NCBI GenBank assembly: GCA_038503065.1
Contig: JBCAMK010000005.1
Coordinates: 1,054,001-1,118,000, forward strand
Length of the DNA: 64,000 nt
Reading direction: 5' to 3'
From: Paragyromitra xinjiangensis
Taxonomy: Eukaryota; Ascomycota; Pezizomycetes; Pezizales; Discinaceae
Of this stretch, positions 1 through 12,700 are shown in pieces; positions within the stretch are counted from its first letter, which is position 1; each line of letters opens with the position of its first letter. The notes under the pieces were generated by a model. That model had not been told where the DNA came from. It made no database searches and saw only the letters and a program-made list of their open reading frames with translations. Both the position numbers and the translations under genes were made by a program.

Positions 1-723
1 TGTTATTCTTCTACAGCTAGTTATGAGGTTGAAGATAACAAGTTGGGAACATAAATTAAGCTACTACAGGTCGGTCGAGCTGTGGTATAGGTGTGCATGC
101 TAAGGTTTCTCCTGTTCACGATATCCACATGAGTTACATTCCTTTTTCTAAAGACGCTAAAATTCCCCTCGCAAGCATTACCCCTTGCTTTCTAAAAACC
201 GGATACTTGAAATTTTGATTTCTGGTAACTGGAACTTCAATAGGAGAGGAACCTGTAAACCGCATAGATGCCCTAACAACGGTACGCACGCTCTCAGAGG
301 GTCTCTCTATGGTGGTACCTATTTACGTGTGTTCAAAGAGGGCTCCTAGGCCTCCTACTCCTTCTCCTCCTTCTCCTCTTTCATAATTTTTTCTCAATCG
401 CCTATCTCTCCAAATTACATTGTTAATAAGTCTATCTTCACGTAGCCTAATGAAAAGCGAGACAGTCACTCCTTTTTAATTTCTTCCGTCTCTTGTTTTT
501 CAAACCACATTCATTTAATACTGCGATTAATTCCTTCGGCAAATTCCCAACTGTCGCATGTTACTTCTACGGCAAACAGAGAACCATCTTAATTAATAAT
601 TTCATGACAAACGTTAGGAATTGGAAGCAGGACTAACGCTAGAATTATTAGAGGTATGAGATACTATGACCGCTATTTGACCCTAGACAGATTAGAACCT
701 AATGATATATATTATTAGCACCA
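1..723. other. AT-rich upstream spacer
   Basis: No gene recognised. A pyrimidine-rich CT tract lies around 350-380. The last bases before the first ORF (ATTATTAG then CACCAATGG) look like an intron acceptor, so an unseen upstream exon of the following gene, perhaps with a signal peptide, is possible. Confidence 0.5.
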
Positions 724-3129
724 ATGGCGGATTTAGCAACTTATACTGTCCCAGATGAAGTGTATGCTTCCTTCTTCTACAGAGCTACAGGCACCATAAC
801 AGGAGGACGAAAGGCCCCGTCTATCGCTTTACAATCGTACCAACCTACCGGCTACTTTTCAACTGGGCCAGCAGTACCACCAATATCTACGACTGTATAT
901 TTTCCCACGCATGTTGCGGTAGCCTCAACTGCAAAAGCTTTTGATACGCCATCTTTGGACCAGGACTCGATATCCTTATTCAGGGATATCGATATAACCC
1001 AGTCAACCGATACATCGTTATCCCCGGAAGCACAGAATTTTCCGGTTTTCACAACATTGACACCACAAGCGAGCTACATCTCCACTGCCGTTGCACAAAA
1101 TCTCAATGAAAGCTCAATTTCACCGGCCGCCATAATTGGGTTAGCTACGGGTGGCGCAATATCGGTTTTGGTAGCTTTGGCAATGACAATCTTCATGTGC
1201 ACTCGCCGACGTCAATCCGGCCGTTATCGCCAAAACTCTGTCGCCGGCCCAGGGATGCCAGCGGGGATGATGGCTTCTGCGTGTGGAACTGAACTTAGTA
1301 GCAAGGAACAAGTTCATGAACTACCATCTAGTCTAAAACCCTCAACTAGTAACAGCGGAACTAGTAGTAATAGGAGCAGATATAGCAAACATATAACTTG
1401 GAAAGATCAGGTCTTTTCTGATCAGTCGTTCATGACACTTCCCCCATTACCACCTCATCCAGCTTCTATAAGCCTACCCTCACTGTCTCGGAATTACTTT
1501 CGTGTTGGGGAAGGAGCCCAGGAACCAGATTCTTCCAATCTTGCTATATATTTCCCCCCACGACCAGACAATAGAATCTCCTACAGGTCTTTCTCATCCC
1601 CTACTTTGGGTGCAGATTGCACGTCTATATATTCATCCGTGCCGCCTTCTCCTGTGTGTGTTTCGGCACTCTCACCTATACCGTCATATCTTTTTCCCGC
1701 ATCTTACCAATTTCACAGATCACCAATCCCGTCTTGTCAATATAACCCTACGGTATCAAACCCTGACGAGCTGAACGATCACTTCACGACTATAACCTGC
1801 ACCGGCATCTATTCCTTTATCTCTGGCCCTGGCCGTTCTCCATCTGATTCCTTTATCATCCAGGAGACGAATTCCTCCAACACTGCTCGTAAATCCTCGA
1901 TTCACTCCTCAGGAAGCGTTCAAACTCCCAGTCACTCCTCCTACCCAAACTTCCCGGTTCCGTTCCCAAAGACCGTATCTTGTGCCTCGCGAATGCAGGC
2001 CTGCAGAAATCGCTGCAGCACCTTCGCTATTATCAAGGATACCAATGACGATAGTGATTCAATATCTAGCGTTTCGTCTACAAGCTCGTCTATCTTGAAT
2101 TTTAGTGTCGGAGGCATCCCACGGAAACTCCTGGCCGGTTTATTGACAGTCGATAGCTCACCTCTCTCTTCAGAGCGCACTTTCGATGATTCGCCTCCTT
2201 CAGGTGGCCTGACGTCTCCATCCCACCGAAAAAGATATCCGGGTAGGGAACTAAAATTGCAAGCATCTTCCTTCAGCAGTCACGCTTTGGATAGTCGGAA
2301 TAGCCCACAAGTATTAAGTTCCGGGATCGGGGTTGCAATGTCCCCGCCGTTTTTTGGGACTGCTTTCACTACTTCTCCTGCTTCCGAACGAGTGTTCGAA
2401 GACGATATCTCAGATATTGACACCTATTCACCAACCCTCGAAGAAATATCAACCCGCCATTTCTCATGTTCTATGTCAACCCGTCCACGATCTATGAACA
2501 CGGATTGCTTGTCATCTCCACACCTAGAGGTGGTACATCCAAGCCTAGCCTATACCACAACTGTCCCACAATTTTGCGGGCGCGACTCCCCAACCTTGCC
2601 GTTAACTATCGACGATCCTAGTATCGAACTACAAGGCTCTGATCACAATACCCCTGAAATATCTCCGGCAATTTCACACCATATGTATAGTAGGGTAGAA
2701 AGCACTTATTCGCCGACCCTCTCAATGCTGAATTTTTACACCATTGGGGGTCATGCGGATGAACTCTCATCGGCCAACCTCTTCGCATCTTTATCGGCAG
2801 ATTCACCCCTAAATCCACACCATGCAAGATCGTCTTCCGTTCCGATCCCTATGTCGCCTATAATAAATTATAAGAATCAAAGTCAAGCCAGAAATAGGAA
2901 ACTAGAGTCATTTATCAAAGAATGCCCCCCAAACTCACCCGAAGAGCGCCTTAGGCCATTATCACTCACTCTCGGTGCCATGAAAAGAATTGGGATGATG
3001 GATATTCCGGGTACTCATGAAAGAGTGGTAAGAGAGGTGGGGAGTTATGTTGGCCAATCCCCTTTAGTCTCGAGAGGGTATCCGGTTACTGGAAAGAGAG
3101 TTGATGAAAAGGAAGACGATAGGCGATGA
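724..3129 (+). CDS. Serine-rich single-pass membrane protein, hypothetical (801 aa)
   Basis: One uninterrupted 801-codon frame. The first 130 residues are Ser/Thr/Pro-rich. A hydrophobic segment at about residues 134-158 (PAAIIGLATGGAISVLVALA and onward) is followed by a CTRRR stop-transfer cluster, so the long Ser/Pro-rich tail (about 640 residues) should be cytoplasmic. This layout is the one seen in many fungal Mid2/Wsc-like or adhesion-type single-span proteins, but I recognise no named domain and no cysteine-rich WSC module. There is no signal peptide at this ATG, so either the transmembrane helix acts as signal anchor or an upstream exon is missing. The tail is low complexity but not a tandem repeat. 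The final 60 residues (SPEERLRPLSLTLGAMKRIG and after) look more ordered. Function unknown; reality of the gene is supported by frame length alone. Confidence 0.75.
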   Translation: MADLATYTVPDEVYASFFYRATGTITGGRKAPSIALQSYQPTGYFSTGPAVPPISTTVYFPTHVAVASTAKAFDTPSLDQDSISLFRDIDITQSTDTSLSPEAQNFPVFTTLTPQASYISTAVAQNLNESSISPAAIIGLATGGAISVLVALAMTIFMCTRRRQSGRYRQNSVAGPGMPAGMMASACGTELSSKEQVHELPSSLKPSTSNSGTSSNRSRYSKHITWKDQVFSDQSFMTLPPLPPHPASISLPSLSRNYFRVGEGAQEPDSSNLAIYFPPRPDNRISYRSFSSPTLGADCTSIYSSVPPSPVCVSALSPIPSYLFPASYQFHRSPIPSCQYNPTVSNPDELNDHFTTITCTGIYSFISGPGRSPSDSFIIQETNSSNTARKSSIHSSGSVQTPSHSSYPNFPVPFPKTVSCASRMQACRNRCSTFAIIKDTNDDSDSISSVSSTSSSILNFSVGGIPRKLLAGLLTVDSSPLSSERTFDDSPPSGGLTSPSHRKRYPGRELKLQASSFSSHALDSRNSPQVLSSGIGVAMSPPFFGTAFTTSPASERVFEDDISDIDTYSPTLEEISTRHFSCSMSTRPRSMNTDCLSSPHLEVVHPSLAYTTTVPQFCGRDSPTLPLTIDDPSIELQGSDHNTPEISPAISHHMYSRVESTYSPTLSMLNFYTIGGHADELSSANLFASLSADSPLNPHHARSSSVPIPMSPIINYKNQSQARNRKLESFIKECPPNSPEERLRPLSLTLGAMKRIGMMDIPGTHERVVREVGSYVGQSPLVSRGYPVTGKRVDEKEDDRR

Positions 3130-3626
3130 GGAGCAACGCTCAAGTCGAAAGCTATAAGGACGGGGAACGTCGACTGCGCGAGAGACGGGGGCATTTACCG
3201 ATGGGAAGGTTTATGGTATAGGAAGGATATTGGGGGTTCAGTAAATAGAATAGCCTTCTAAGTCATAATTTTCAACTCGTTTTTTGATGTAAAATTTCGA
3301 ACGGAAAGTAAGATAATTCTTCAGTATGTTGTTGGTAACAGGTCACTAACGACTTCTCTGGTTCGCTGGATTCGTCCTTTTTTCCGTCCCTCCGCCCTTA
3401 CTTAATCTTTTAATGTCGTTTTAGCAATATTTCAATCGCATCGAACATAGCTAGCAGATGATAAAGTCATCATGTATTTTTATTTTATAGTTTAGTGCTT
3501 CAATCAACTAATTTTTTTCTACAATTCGCGCAGAACGAGACATACCTAAAGCACCAGCAGCGTAAATAAGCTTCGAGCGATCCCTATCTTGCCATCCCAC
3601 TGCCGCGACTGCAGATCTTCATACAT
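3130..3626. other. Convergent intergenic spacer
   Basis: The 3' ends of the membrane protein gene (+) and the pICln-like gene (-) face each other here. AT-rich with T-runs; nothing else recognised. Confidence 0.5.
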
Positions 3627-4536
3627 TTATTCGGTCCGCCTCCATTTTGCCTCCTCAACTCCGCCATTGCTCCCACCTTGATCCTCAGCATCGTCTACTC
3701 CCTCTGCTCTTAGCCTGACGGTTCCCGCTCCGGGCCCTAGGATAGCGACAGATCCTCCCTGTCCTCCATCCTCTGCATCGTCAAAGTGGAATTGGTCAAC
3801 GTTCTCGGCAGTGATCCATCCACCTTCTGGGAACCCTTCAAGTCTAGCCCCTCCTTCCCCGTACCCAATGGCGCCCTCAAACATTATAGGGTCCTCCATC
3901 TCACCATCAGTGGAGCCATTATCGGGATCGGGGTGAAGATTTGCACAGTCACTCAAGGCCTTAAAAAGTGCATTCGTATGCTCTTCCTGATTAGGGAGGG
4001 GGAGTATGGTCAATTCAAGCATGGTATCGTCATCATAAGCTTCGTTATTGGTTGTCTGTAATGCGCCTGGGGAAAGAGAAATTTGCGTGTAGATTCCAGT
4101 TCCTTGTGGGATGCGTTGAACTGCGTGAAGGGTTATCGAGGTGTACGGGATGGCTACCCCCACAGAAAGGGGTGAATTGTATAGAATAAGGTTTCTAGTT
4201 GGTGGTCAGCTGCCGTTCACACATGCTGAGAGAGGAGGTTTGGGGGTATGTCGCAAGGTTCAAGATTGGCACATACTCTGAAGTAACCCAAACGCTAATC
4301 CCGTCGATATCTACCTCTTCGCTGGCAGCACCAGCTGCTTGACCATCATCGGCAGTAGTTTTATCCCCGAATAGAGGGAGAAGGGAGGTTTGGTCTTTTG
4401 TGAGAATAAGTTTGCAATTGTCATTGCGAAAATGCAAGACAGGGATGGAGAACGAAGCTGGAGTCTGTGACTGGTGGGTTGAAAGCGAAGTGTATCTTTC
4501 TTGGTCGGGCGCGGCACGGATGATGGTGAGATGCAT
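3627..4536 (-). CDS. pICln / Lot5-type protein (methylosome subunit-like), two exons
   Basis: Exon 1 is complement 4277-4536 and exon 2 complement 3627-4194. The 82-nt intron has a GTATGT donor (complement of 4271-4276) and a TAG acceptor, and the phases close to a 275-residue protein. The spliced junction reads VTSENLILYNSPLSVGVAIP then YTSITLHAVQR. This is the pICln (Voldacs) PH-like fold pattern, in which a W/V-T-x-S/E strand is followed by GVxIPYxSIxLHAv. The C-terminal third is strongly acidic (GGWITAENVDQFHFDDAED), also typical: in animals and fission yeast pICln binds Sm proteins and the PRMT5 methylosome during snRNP assembly, while the budding yeast relative is Lot5. The family assignment rests on the central motif; assignment of the partner complex is inference. 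Confidence 0.78.
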
Positions 4537-5936
4537 TTTGGAAAACGCGAGATGGTACTATCCGGCTCAGGAGTAAGTATGATTTGATGAGAGAGGGTGA
4601 ATTAAAGCACAACAGCGAGACAGCGAAACAGTTGAGAGCCTCATCCTTGGCAGGTTTAGCAGCACAATAAATAGTCTCGTGGAGAAAAGATTGGAAAGTG
4701 TAGAAAACACGCCCAATTTATTTCGAGTTAGGATAAGCTAGAAATATGTCAACAGTAGGGTTTTCGTGTATTCTCAGACTCCTTTTATAGCCGAGTGGGA
4801 GAGGAATATCCAAACGGTGGACTATCGAGTGAGAGCGTGTGACATGGCGTATTTTGTCTCCCGTCCACGTGAGCCAGGTACTCTATATGTCGGACACAAC
4901 ATGTACGACACAGGCTTTCGAAAATTCTGCCTCGCCTTCTATCACAACATTTATGCTTAGATAGACATAACCTACATGTAGCGTTTGTAAGTTTAATGAT
5001 TTGTGCTTTCTCCGCAGCCCCCTCTGCCACACGCCCCCAGTATCCTTTTTTACTAAAAAAAACAAAACAAAAAATCTCAAGAGTAAACAACAGGGCTTAC
5101 GAAGGATCACATGGCGCATCATATGGGTTCATGACCAATTACTCCGCCTAATACAAACTCTTTTTGGTGAGGCTTCGCTCCACGCTTCTAATTTAAGCAA
5201 CACTAGTCCCAGCCTCTACCATCAGCTCTTGCTCATACCTCTCAGAGGATTATAACTCAGAAATCCCTGCAATGATCATCTCCATGCTTTAGCGGTAATC
5301 TGCTTTGTTCCACCATCCATCTTCCTTCTGGAAAGCTTCTAGAAGCTTGATCGCGCAACATTATCAATGAGATCTGACGCGCATGACGAGGAAACACAGA
5401 ATACTCAATGATGGCAGAAAGCAGTTTCCTCTCTCCTTTCTTCGCTGCCTCAAATCTAGGGAAATCAGTTCCTCGATTCCTCTTGCCCTAAATCTTCCTG
5501 ACCTGTAGGCGTAGTCCGTGGTTCAATATAAACCCTGCCTGGCCTCGGTGTGCGCATGTCATTTCTCGAAAGCTGTTAGTCACTGCTCCTTCAACTTGTC
5601 TATGACTCCAAGTATATAAAGCACTACGTCTCTTAGACGAGGTGAAAAAGAACTGACATTCTCTCCAACTGCTTGTCCGTTACCCCTCGAACAGGTTTAT
5701 TGTTAATATATACCTCTGGATCGCAAACCCTATATTGATATTCGCTGGTTGTCCCTGATACCAAACCTCATCAGTAAGAACTTGGCAATAAGCATAAACC
5801 CTCTCCTAAGATCAAAACCCTCGATCCTAGCCGTGAGATAGTTAAATCTTGATTTCCACGGAAGGCAATAGCTCTATTCGCCCTTATATTCCTTATATCA
5901 AATCTAACATTCATCTAGGCTACACTCTTCGCAGCT
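4537..5936. other. Spacer between divergent pICln-like gene and small ORF
   Basis: About 1.4 kb with only short overlapping ORFs of no coding character. It should contain the promoter of the pICln-like gene (immediately right of 4536) and of the small ORF at 5937. No RNA gene seen. Confidence 0.45.
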
Positions 5937-6242
5937 ATGGTTTTCCCAATCCTCGGGATCATTTTGGCTTGCTTATCTCTCCCATTTTTTATCTACGCCG
6001 GTGAGCGTACCACAGGCCGCCGTATCCCCCGCCCGCGTCTCTTTCGCTCTGCTTCAGCACCCCCGAGGCTCTCCCCCCGTATCGTTGCTGTGGAACGACC
6101 TGTTACTCCAAGAAGACAAACTATGGACGAGCCGGGCCCACATCGAGTCGATACAAATGCGTCTGAGTGCTCGTGGATGTCTACAAGTACTGCAGAAACC
6201 TACGTCAGAGGGATGACCTTAGAGAAAGTCGGATTGGACTGA
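5937..6242 (+). CDS. Small N-terminally anchored protein, hypothetical (101 aa)
   Basis: The ATG is followed by an uncharged helix (VFPILGIILACLSLPFFIYA, residues 2-21), then a basic Pro/Arg-rich region (RRIPRPRLFRSASAPPRLSP) and a short tail with two Met-rich turns. This reads as a signal anchor or secretory signal followed by a short disordered cytosolic or secreted domain. No family recognised. A single-exon gene of this size could be chance, but the clean hydrophobic start and the lack of competing frames favour a real small membrane protein. Confidence 0.45.
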   Translation: MVFPILGIILACLSLPFFIYAGERTTGRRIPRPRLFRSASAPPRLSPRIVAVERPVTPRRQTMDEPGPHRVDTNASECSWMSTSTAETYVRGMTLEKVGLD

Positions 6243-8255
6243 AGGCTCGATTAGTGAGGTGCGGAGGGAGCAAGTGGAGAACAGTATTGAGCGTAATGGG
6301 TTTTGATCACCTTTGAGCTTACCTTCCGTTTTTATTTATTATTATTATTTTAGATTTTTAGGCAGAATCTAGGAATAAATCCTTAGCCTGCTTTATTTTT
6401 ATGCGAGGTTGTGTACTGGATTGGGTGTTTTAGTACCCTTTTTTCATTCTCCATGCCTGCTTTGAACTGTTAGACACTATTTCGTTATCAACCCTCTACC
6501 TACATGTATAAGATGATATTTCCTATTTTTCTTTTGTAATTGTGTTTATGTACCTAATTAATATCATGAATGTTACATTTCCTGTAGCCTGGAAGGTGGC
6601 CTTTAAATTTACTTGAGGTATATATTTTGGTGGAGATACCCTACTTATTTACGATTTTTATGTAGTAATTGTGTTTTATTTCCTGTACGTTAAAGTCCGA
6701 AAGGCAACCAACCCTATGATGCTGTAGGATAAATTCTTGCCTAGATCCATCCTGTCAGGATGGCAGTTCTTTCTTTCTAATAAAACTTATTATATAGAAA
6801 GAGATCTAGAGAGAAAAGTCCCAACATTATATTAGGTAACTCCCTTTCCAAAGAACTCAAGCTTATCTAAATCTTCACAGTTTTACCCAGACCGATATCA
6901 TTCATGCACTATTTTTAGTTGGTTACATGTAGCTATAGACACTTTTATCGAGCCTTCCAGGAATTATGGATCTGGACCGAAGCAGGGGGTTGATATCATC
7001 ACCACCTATCGCTAGGTATATGCTCTGGCCCGTTTACCATGGATGTCCGTTTACAAAGTGACCGGCATGCTTTACAAATGGGTTAGCCCACCTCCAAAGG
7101 GTGGTCTAAACCTGGCCCATATCCAAATACTAAACCCAAAAATTATCATGACCCAGGCCTTCTTAGAGTTTTTTACACCATCACCACCCAATTGCAATAA
7201 ACTCAACTGCATGTACATATAGCTATGGGTCTCCTTTATTTTAACACCATCACTTTACATTAGCAAAATTGTAGCTAAAGGTACATGACGGTCTTTGGGC
7301 AGAATTGCTTTAGTACAAGATTTCTAGATTTAATTTAACTGACCTCAATAATAAAAAATTCTGGTTGGGATGATGGACTTTAAGGTCTTATAATAATTAA
7401 GCTTGAAGCCTTATGGCAGCCCCTGGCAGTCACTCCTAAGCGAGCCCACATGCAGAAATTCTTTGTATACAGGCCACCCACTAGTGGCACTTTGAAGATG
7501 GGCCAGCCCATCTACATTAAAGCTGCTCCATTTGTAAACTTGCTGGCCCATTTGTGTACTGGCTGGCCCATTTGTAAGCGGCGTTTAATGACATACAGGT
7601 CGGAACATATATATACTTGCCCATGTACCAGCGATATGGTCATCCCTAGGTAAACATAGAGTAGGGGGTTTACGACATGGCCGCTTGGAATTTCGCGGGC
7701 TTCCTCATCGGCCCGTAGTTTGATGAATGGTTATATTGCAGCTCGCAAACTTGGAAGTATCTAGTGCCACGCGATGATCCCGAGAAACCATATGTGTATC
7801 TTGAAGCTCTTAGACGATTTCTATCATAGGCATTGAGTATCCTTAGCTGAACCATCCGCCCCGGATCCGGAGCGCCAGAATTATACTAGTTGTGAGACCA
7901 TAGTTAAACATCGACATATATAGAATCTCGAGTAGGCACCTTTTCTTCTTCTTCTTCTTCTTCTTCTTCTAGGGGCACGCCCAGCACAAACTATGTATAT
8001 CCAACAACTGACTGTATTCAGGTTGTAAATACAAGAGAGACATACCATGGTTCTTTTTATATGGTAATAATACCTAAGAAGCGAACCTTGGTGCTCAAAA
8101 ATAATTGTGGGCCCTAAACCTTTATCTGCATCAAAAGATACGAACAATTATCCCTCCCTAATTTGACTGGGAATGTTGCCGCCTTTACGTTTCAACCTAG
8201 TGGTTGCCATCGTAGAAAAACCAAATAAAGTTACAAACTGAAAATCCGGAACAGT
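6243..8255. other. AT-rich spacer with degenerate inverted repeats
   Basis: No gene recognised. Repeated GGCCCATTTGTA / TACAAATGGG words occur at about 7060-7120 and 7490-7580 in opposite orientation and look like the remains of an inverted-repeat element. A TTC microsatellite lies near 7940-7970. Confidence 0.4.
7941..7970. repeat. (TTC)n microsatellite
   Basis: About nine tandem TTC units directly visible, in non-coding DNA. Confidence 0.9.
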
Positions 8256-9772
8256 TCAGATAACAGTAATCCTTGTATGAACCCTAATTCCTCGTTCGGG
8301 TGTATCGGTCAAATCTTCCGCACTCTCTGACGCCACCCGGCGGTCATTCGCAGTATGTACATATGCCACTGGAGCCGGTGTAACGGCGTGTGCGTATGGT
8401 GTAGTGAGGTCTCCAGAGCCAAATTTGGAGCCATTGAAACTCTGAGTATCTTCTAGTGGAATATGCGAGTTTTGAGTGCCTCCCCCAGACCGTGAGCCAT
8501 ATCGCGGAGTGCTACCATACGCCCCACCAGTGCTGCCATAGTTCTTTCGAAGGAGACCTCGGAGCGCGGGGAGACAAGCAACTACTACTGCTATGGAGCC
8601 TTCTACTTGAGTCCAGGTTGTAAGCCAGATTGGTGATATCTCATCTTAGTGGAGCTATAAGTTAGTCCATTACAACATTCGAATAAAACAGAGGATCATG
8701 CTTACCACCAACTGAACTCAGTAGTGCCCTAATGAGTGCAAATGTGATGCATAATAATCCCAAAGAAAATACGACCACAAGCCCGAATTTTTGCTTTGCT
8801 GATACCTTAAGACCAATGATAAGGCGAAGGGGAAGTGCCATGACTATATATGCATATGGAATACGTTAAAAATTGAATACTAGTAACGGTTGAGAGATAG
8901 ATTATATTACTCATGATATCAGTTATAACGTCCGCGACCATTGCATATATCATAGCCTCCCAAGGGGCTCGTGGTTGCCTTGTGCTGCAGGACTCTTTCA
9001 GTAAGTATTATATTAGCAAAAAGCGCACGCATTAGAACAGCTAAACAATCGAGGATCAGTAACGCTTACCGGGTCCAAGCTTAAATGACGATGAGAAGGG
9101 GCGACAATTTATAAATTGCGAAAGCATGACAGAAACCCAGAGGAGAATATTTAGACTGACGACAACCCACCACGCTCTCATCATTGAGTTTATGCCTGAG
9201 GGAGGAGGGTTAGATACCAATAATTTTATACCAATAAACTATATCGTCGCTCAGAAATAGATAGAAGTCTGAGAATAGATGCGTACCATCCATAAGCCGC
9301 TTGAAGAATAGCAACAACGAAAACTTCACCGACCACAGCAACTGCCAAAAAATGAATATAGTAGCCCACTGAATCTTTAAATATAAACGTATTCCATCCA
9401 TCCATGCAGCATCGGGCTCTACTATTCCTGCTTGCGCCTCCATGATATCGAAGATGTAAGGTGTGATAACGGTGTGGTTGATCGCAAGAACAACACAAAA
9501 CATTCCTGCGAAGAAAACAAACAAGTCATCGATGTAAAGCGACCCATGCTTCCGCCATCGAATATATAGTCTGAATATCATTAAAATCACTGCAGGAATC
9601 GTGATCGCCCAATATATGGCCTATATTCGAATCCAATGATCAGTCTATAAACAAGTCTAGAATAAAAGCGCAATAAAAATCTACGGACATAGTAACCGTG
9701 TATTGGAAGCGCTTTCTCCAATGCATCCGGTGATCTCGTATATAGCTGGTGCAATACCATGCTATTATACAT
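8256..9772 (-). CDS. Seven-helix fungal rhodopsin-fold / PTH11-like integral membrane protein, six exons
   Basis: Exons on the complement strand: 9689-9772 (tentative), 9287-9620, 9070-9195, 8911-8994, 8706-8843, 8256-8644; phases close to 384 residues. Diagnostic pieces of the fungal rhodopsin domain (PF20684 type) appear in order: RLYIRWRKHGSLYIDDLFVF (helix 2 and the DD motif), KFSLLLFFKRLMDGINSMMR (helix 3, the KxSLLxFxxRL signature, spliced across a GTACGC intron), WWVVVSLNILLWVSVMLSQF, CSTRQPRAPWEAMIYAMVAD then VITDIM, MALPLRLIIGLKVSAKQKFG then LVVVFSLGLL, and a last helix ending VEGSIAVVVACLPALRGLLR. The tail is Ser/Gly-rich and cytosolic. Members are plasma-membrane proteins; some (PTH11) sense hosts or surfaces, most have no known ligand. 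The first exon is the weak point: its donor (GTCCGT) fits only loosely and another start is possible. Confidence 0.82.
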
Positions 9773-12700
9773 CCTATTATCAAACTGAAGTGGTCTCCCC
9801 GAGGTTTCTGGCTACGGGGCCCGGGTCGATCGCAAGTTTGCTTATAATTAGGTCGTTATTCTCATAAGATCAGGAGGGAGGGTAATTCCTAGCCCAAGCC
9901 CTGGCGAATAAGAGTTCCAAATAATATATAGAGGAGTGGGAGAGGCGACCGAAAGATGTGAAGATCTAGTACTTTAGAGAAATTCGGAGCGGTACATAGC
10001 ATATGCTTTATGATTTAGAAACTAGCAGGGGCTAGCTACATATCATGATTTGCCGGAGGTTATGTACTCCTGCGTCTCGATCCTTCTGGGTATCCCCGGC
10101 CGAATATGCAAGCAAAAAAAATAAAAAGTACCAAGATTTATGAGAAACCTGGTCTTAGAATTTTACAAGGAGGTAAAGTATTGCATGGATTAATCCAACC
10201 GGAATTCGGTTATTTAGCCATAACCTGTTCGAAAAAACAAAGAGACCCAGTCGAAGCGAAACAAGATTGATTGAACAGAAGAAAATGGGGAATATATAAT
10301 GAATTGAGGATATTCCTCGCCTTTCATCCATTATGCCAAATCGCTACTGAAACTAGCGAGGTGTATATATTCCCATTGATTTCTACATGCGAATCCTGAC
10401 CGCGAGTTCAGCTCATTAGTATAGATGCGTGGGGTCTGGTGTCTAAACTTCTCATCGCGAATGCATGCACGGGTGGAAATATGATCCTTGTCAATATGAA
10501 GCGGGATTTTCGCAGTTCGTCGTGCTGATGGGGATGGAACCGCCCACCAATATTCCTCCTCCCTCAGGTACGGCTGACTAACGGTAAACATTTAGCTCAA
10601 CAACCAATAATAATAAGGACAAAAGTAAATAAGGTGGTGATTGAAACATTTTTTTTAATAATGAATTTAATTCCGAAAAAACTATATTTCCAAAATATGA
10701 TTGAAACATTCCCAAGGCGACTTGTAGTAGGAACTATCTAGCCATCTGATAATCCTGAATCACCACCGCCAAGACCACGCAGCAGAAACTACAGTACCAA
10801 AAAATGGGGTGAATCTACTACCGTATTTTTAGAAAATGCTGTATTAATTCTGAAGCGCTGCTGCATTTGTTGATAAATCCCGTAGCACTGCGGAATTAAT
10901 CCAGCATTTTTTAGAATACTGTAAAAATGATGTACCAATCGCACCCCCCTTTTTGGCACTGTACATGTAGCCCATAATACAATTATAAGCTTAAGAGTAA
11001 ATGGTTTTCCATCAGTAAACTCACCTATCCAGGATAATCATAACGGTATATATATATCCACCATAACGCTTACAGAAACCACTTCTACATAAGGACTCAC
11101 CCAAAACAGTATCACTCGCCGACAAAGCACGCATGCTAAACGATTAATCGGCCCCGAAGATACTTATATATAACCACTTGCTCTCCCGGTGCTGTTTGGG
11201 AATGCCATATACGAGGGCTTAGCCATCCGGAATTCTAAGGTAGCATCACGTGATGAGGCCGAATGAGTTTAGAGCTAGTCTTTCTTCGGCGTTAATGGGG
11301 CCGAACTTCCTCATAACTTATTCTAAACATCGTTTAGCTATAGGTGTATATATTTGAACAGCTTCAACAGGATCAGATATGGAATTAAGCTATTTCTCCC
11401 AAAAATCTTTTCGGGTTGCGGTGCATATACTTAGGTCTTTTACCTTATCTACTCGAGCTCTTAGATCCCAGGTTCGCCGTATCCGAAAGTCTCTTCGTGC
11501 GGGTACGCATTAAACCGCGCCACGAAGGGTTTCTATTGAGATCTAGATGTTTCACATTAATTCATGTTGTCGGCAAAATGACCCTTGCAATTCAGCCAAA
11601 TTCTACTAGTAGGATAGAGTACTCCAGCATCTGTGCCTCGACCAGGAAGCTGCCTTCAAACCTTTCCATCCGTATCCGGGGTCACTCCAAGTTTGGTCTG
11701 TGCGCTTGACAAACTCAGCTCATATAAACTGAATTGATAAATGTAAACCAATCTTGTTTCCGAAAACTTGTGGCCTCCCTCACAAGTTACCCAAGAAAGA
11801 GAAAGGAGATTCCTTCCTGGATATTGAGAGTTCCCAGAAAGCTGTTCGGCCGGCCGGCCAGGTTGGGGCAAAAATCGGCTCTAGCTAATACCCATGTCTG
11901 AAACATTTACCTCGAGTCTGCAGTGTTACTTCAATAGTATCACTGACTCCTTGGCGTCATAAATAACCAAATAGTCCTGTTACACAAACATGAGGGGAAT
12001 TTTTGGTTAAGGTGGCCATGGATTTGTGGACGCGAATAATACTCCAAGCTTCTGTAAAGTTTTCCATATAGTTTTGAGAAGCCGAACTGCCCCAGCTTCT
12101 GTTTCATCGACTCTGTATACTACTCTAAATTTAAAAGTGAGCTAGCACTGAAACTGGAAGATAGAAAATTTGATATATAGACGTAAATTGTTAATAGAAC
12201 TCTGAACTAGTAGTCCAGCAACTATATTTAGACCGAAGTTATGGGCACTCATCTACCGTGTATCTTGCTACAAACGAAGACTTTTACGAATTTCTAAGAT
12301 ATCTCGCTCTCTGATGCTACTGCGGAGGATATTATAATTAAGTCTAATACTTTTCGGCCCCATACGTGTGACAAATGCTTCCTTTGAAAGAGCTAATGCG
12401 AAATAAGACCTCGCTTACTTCAAAGTTTCATATACCACAACTGCACCATTGAGGCACAACACGGAACAAGGCATTCTCGTATCTTGCTTTTATTCTTTTT
12501 GTTCGGGGCATCGGCTTAGGTCAAAGAAATAAAAGCCCCGGTGCCAACTTAATGTATGATCGAACCCCATACCAGGGGATCAGTCGTGGACTCGAATAGT
12601 CTTTTCGTGCAGTCATTCCTGGCATAATGGCGGGCATGGTCAGTTGGTGGACACCGGCCCTCTGGCCAGCGAGAAGATTCGACCAGTGTAAGGCATATGT

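Noticed and set aside
4766..5255. Short ORFs on both strands near 5 kb
   Set aside because: Overlapping, low-complexity and with no family resemblance; left as spacer.
12636..12700. tRNA-like stretch (TGGTCAGTTGGTGG resembling a D arm/A box, ATTCGACC resembling a B box)
   Set aside because: No acceptor stem pairs, the T stem does not form and the anticodon arm is irregular; not a tRNA.
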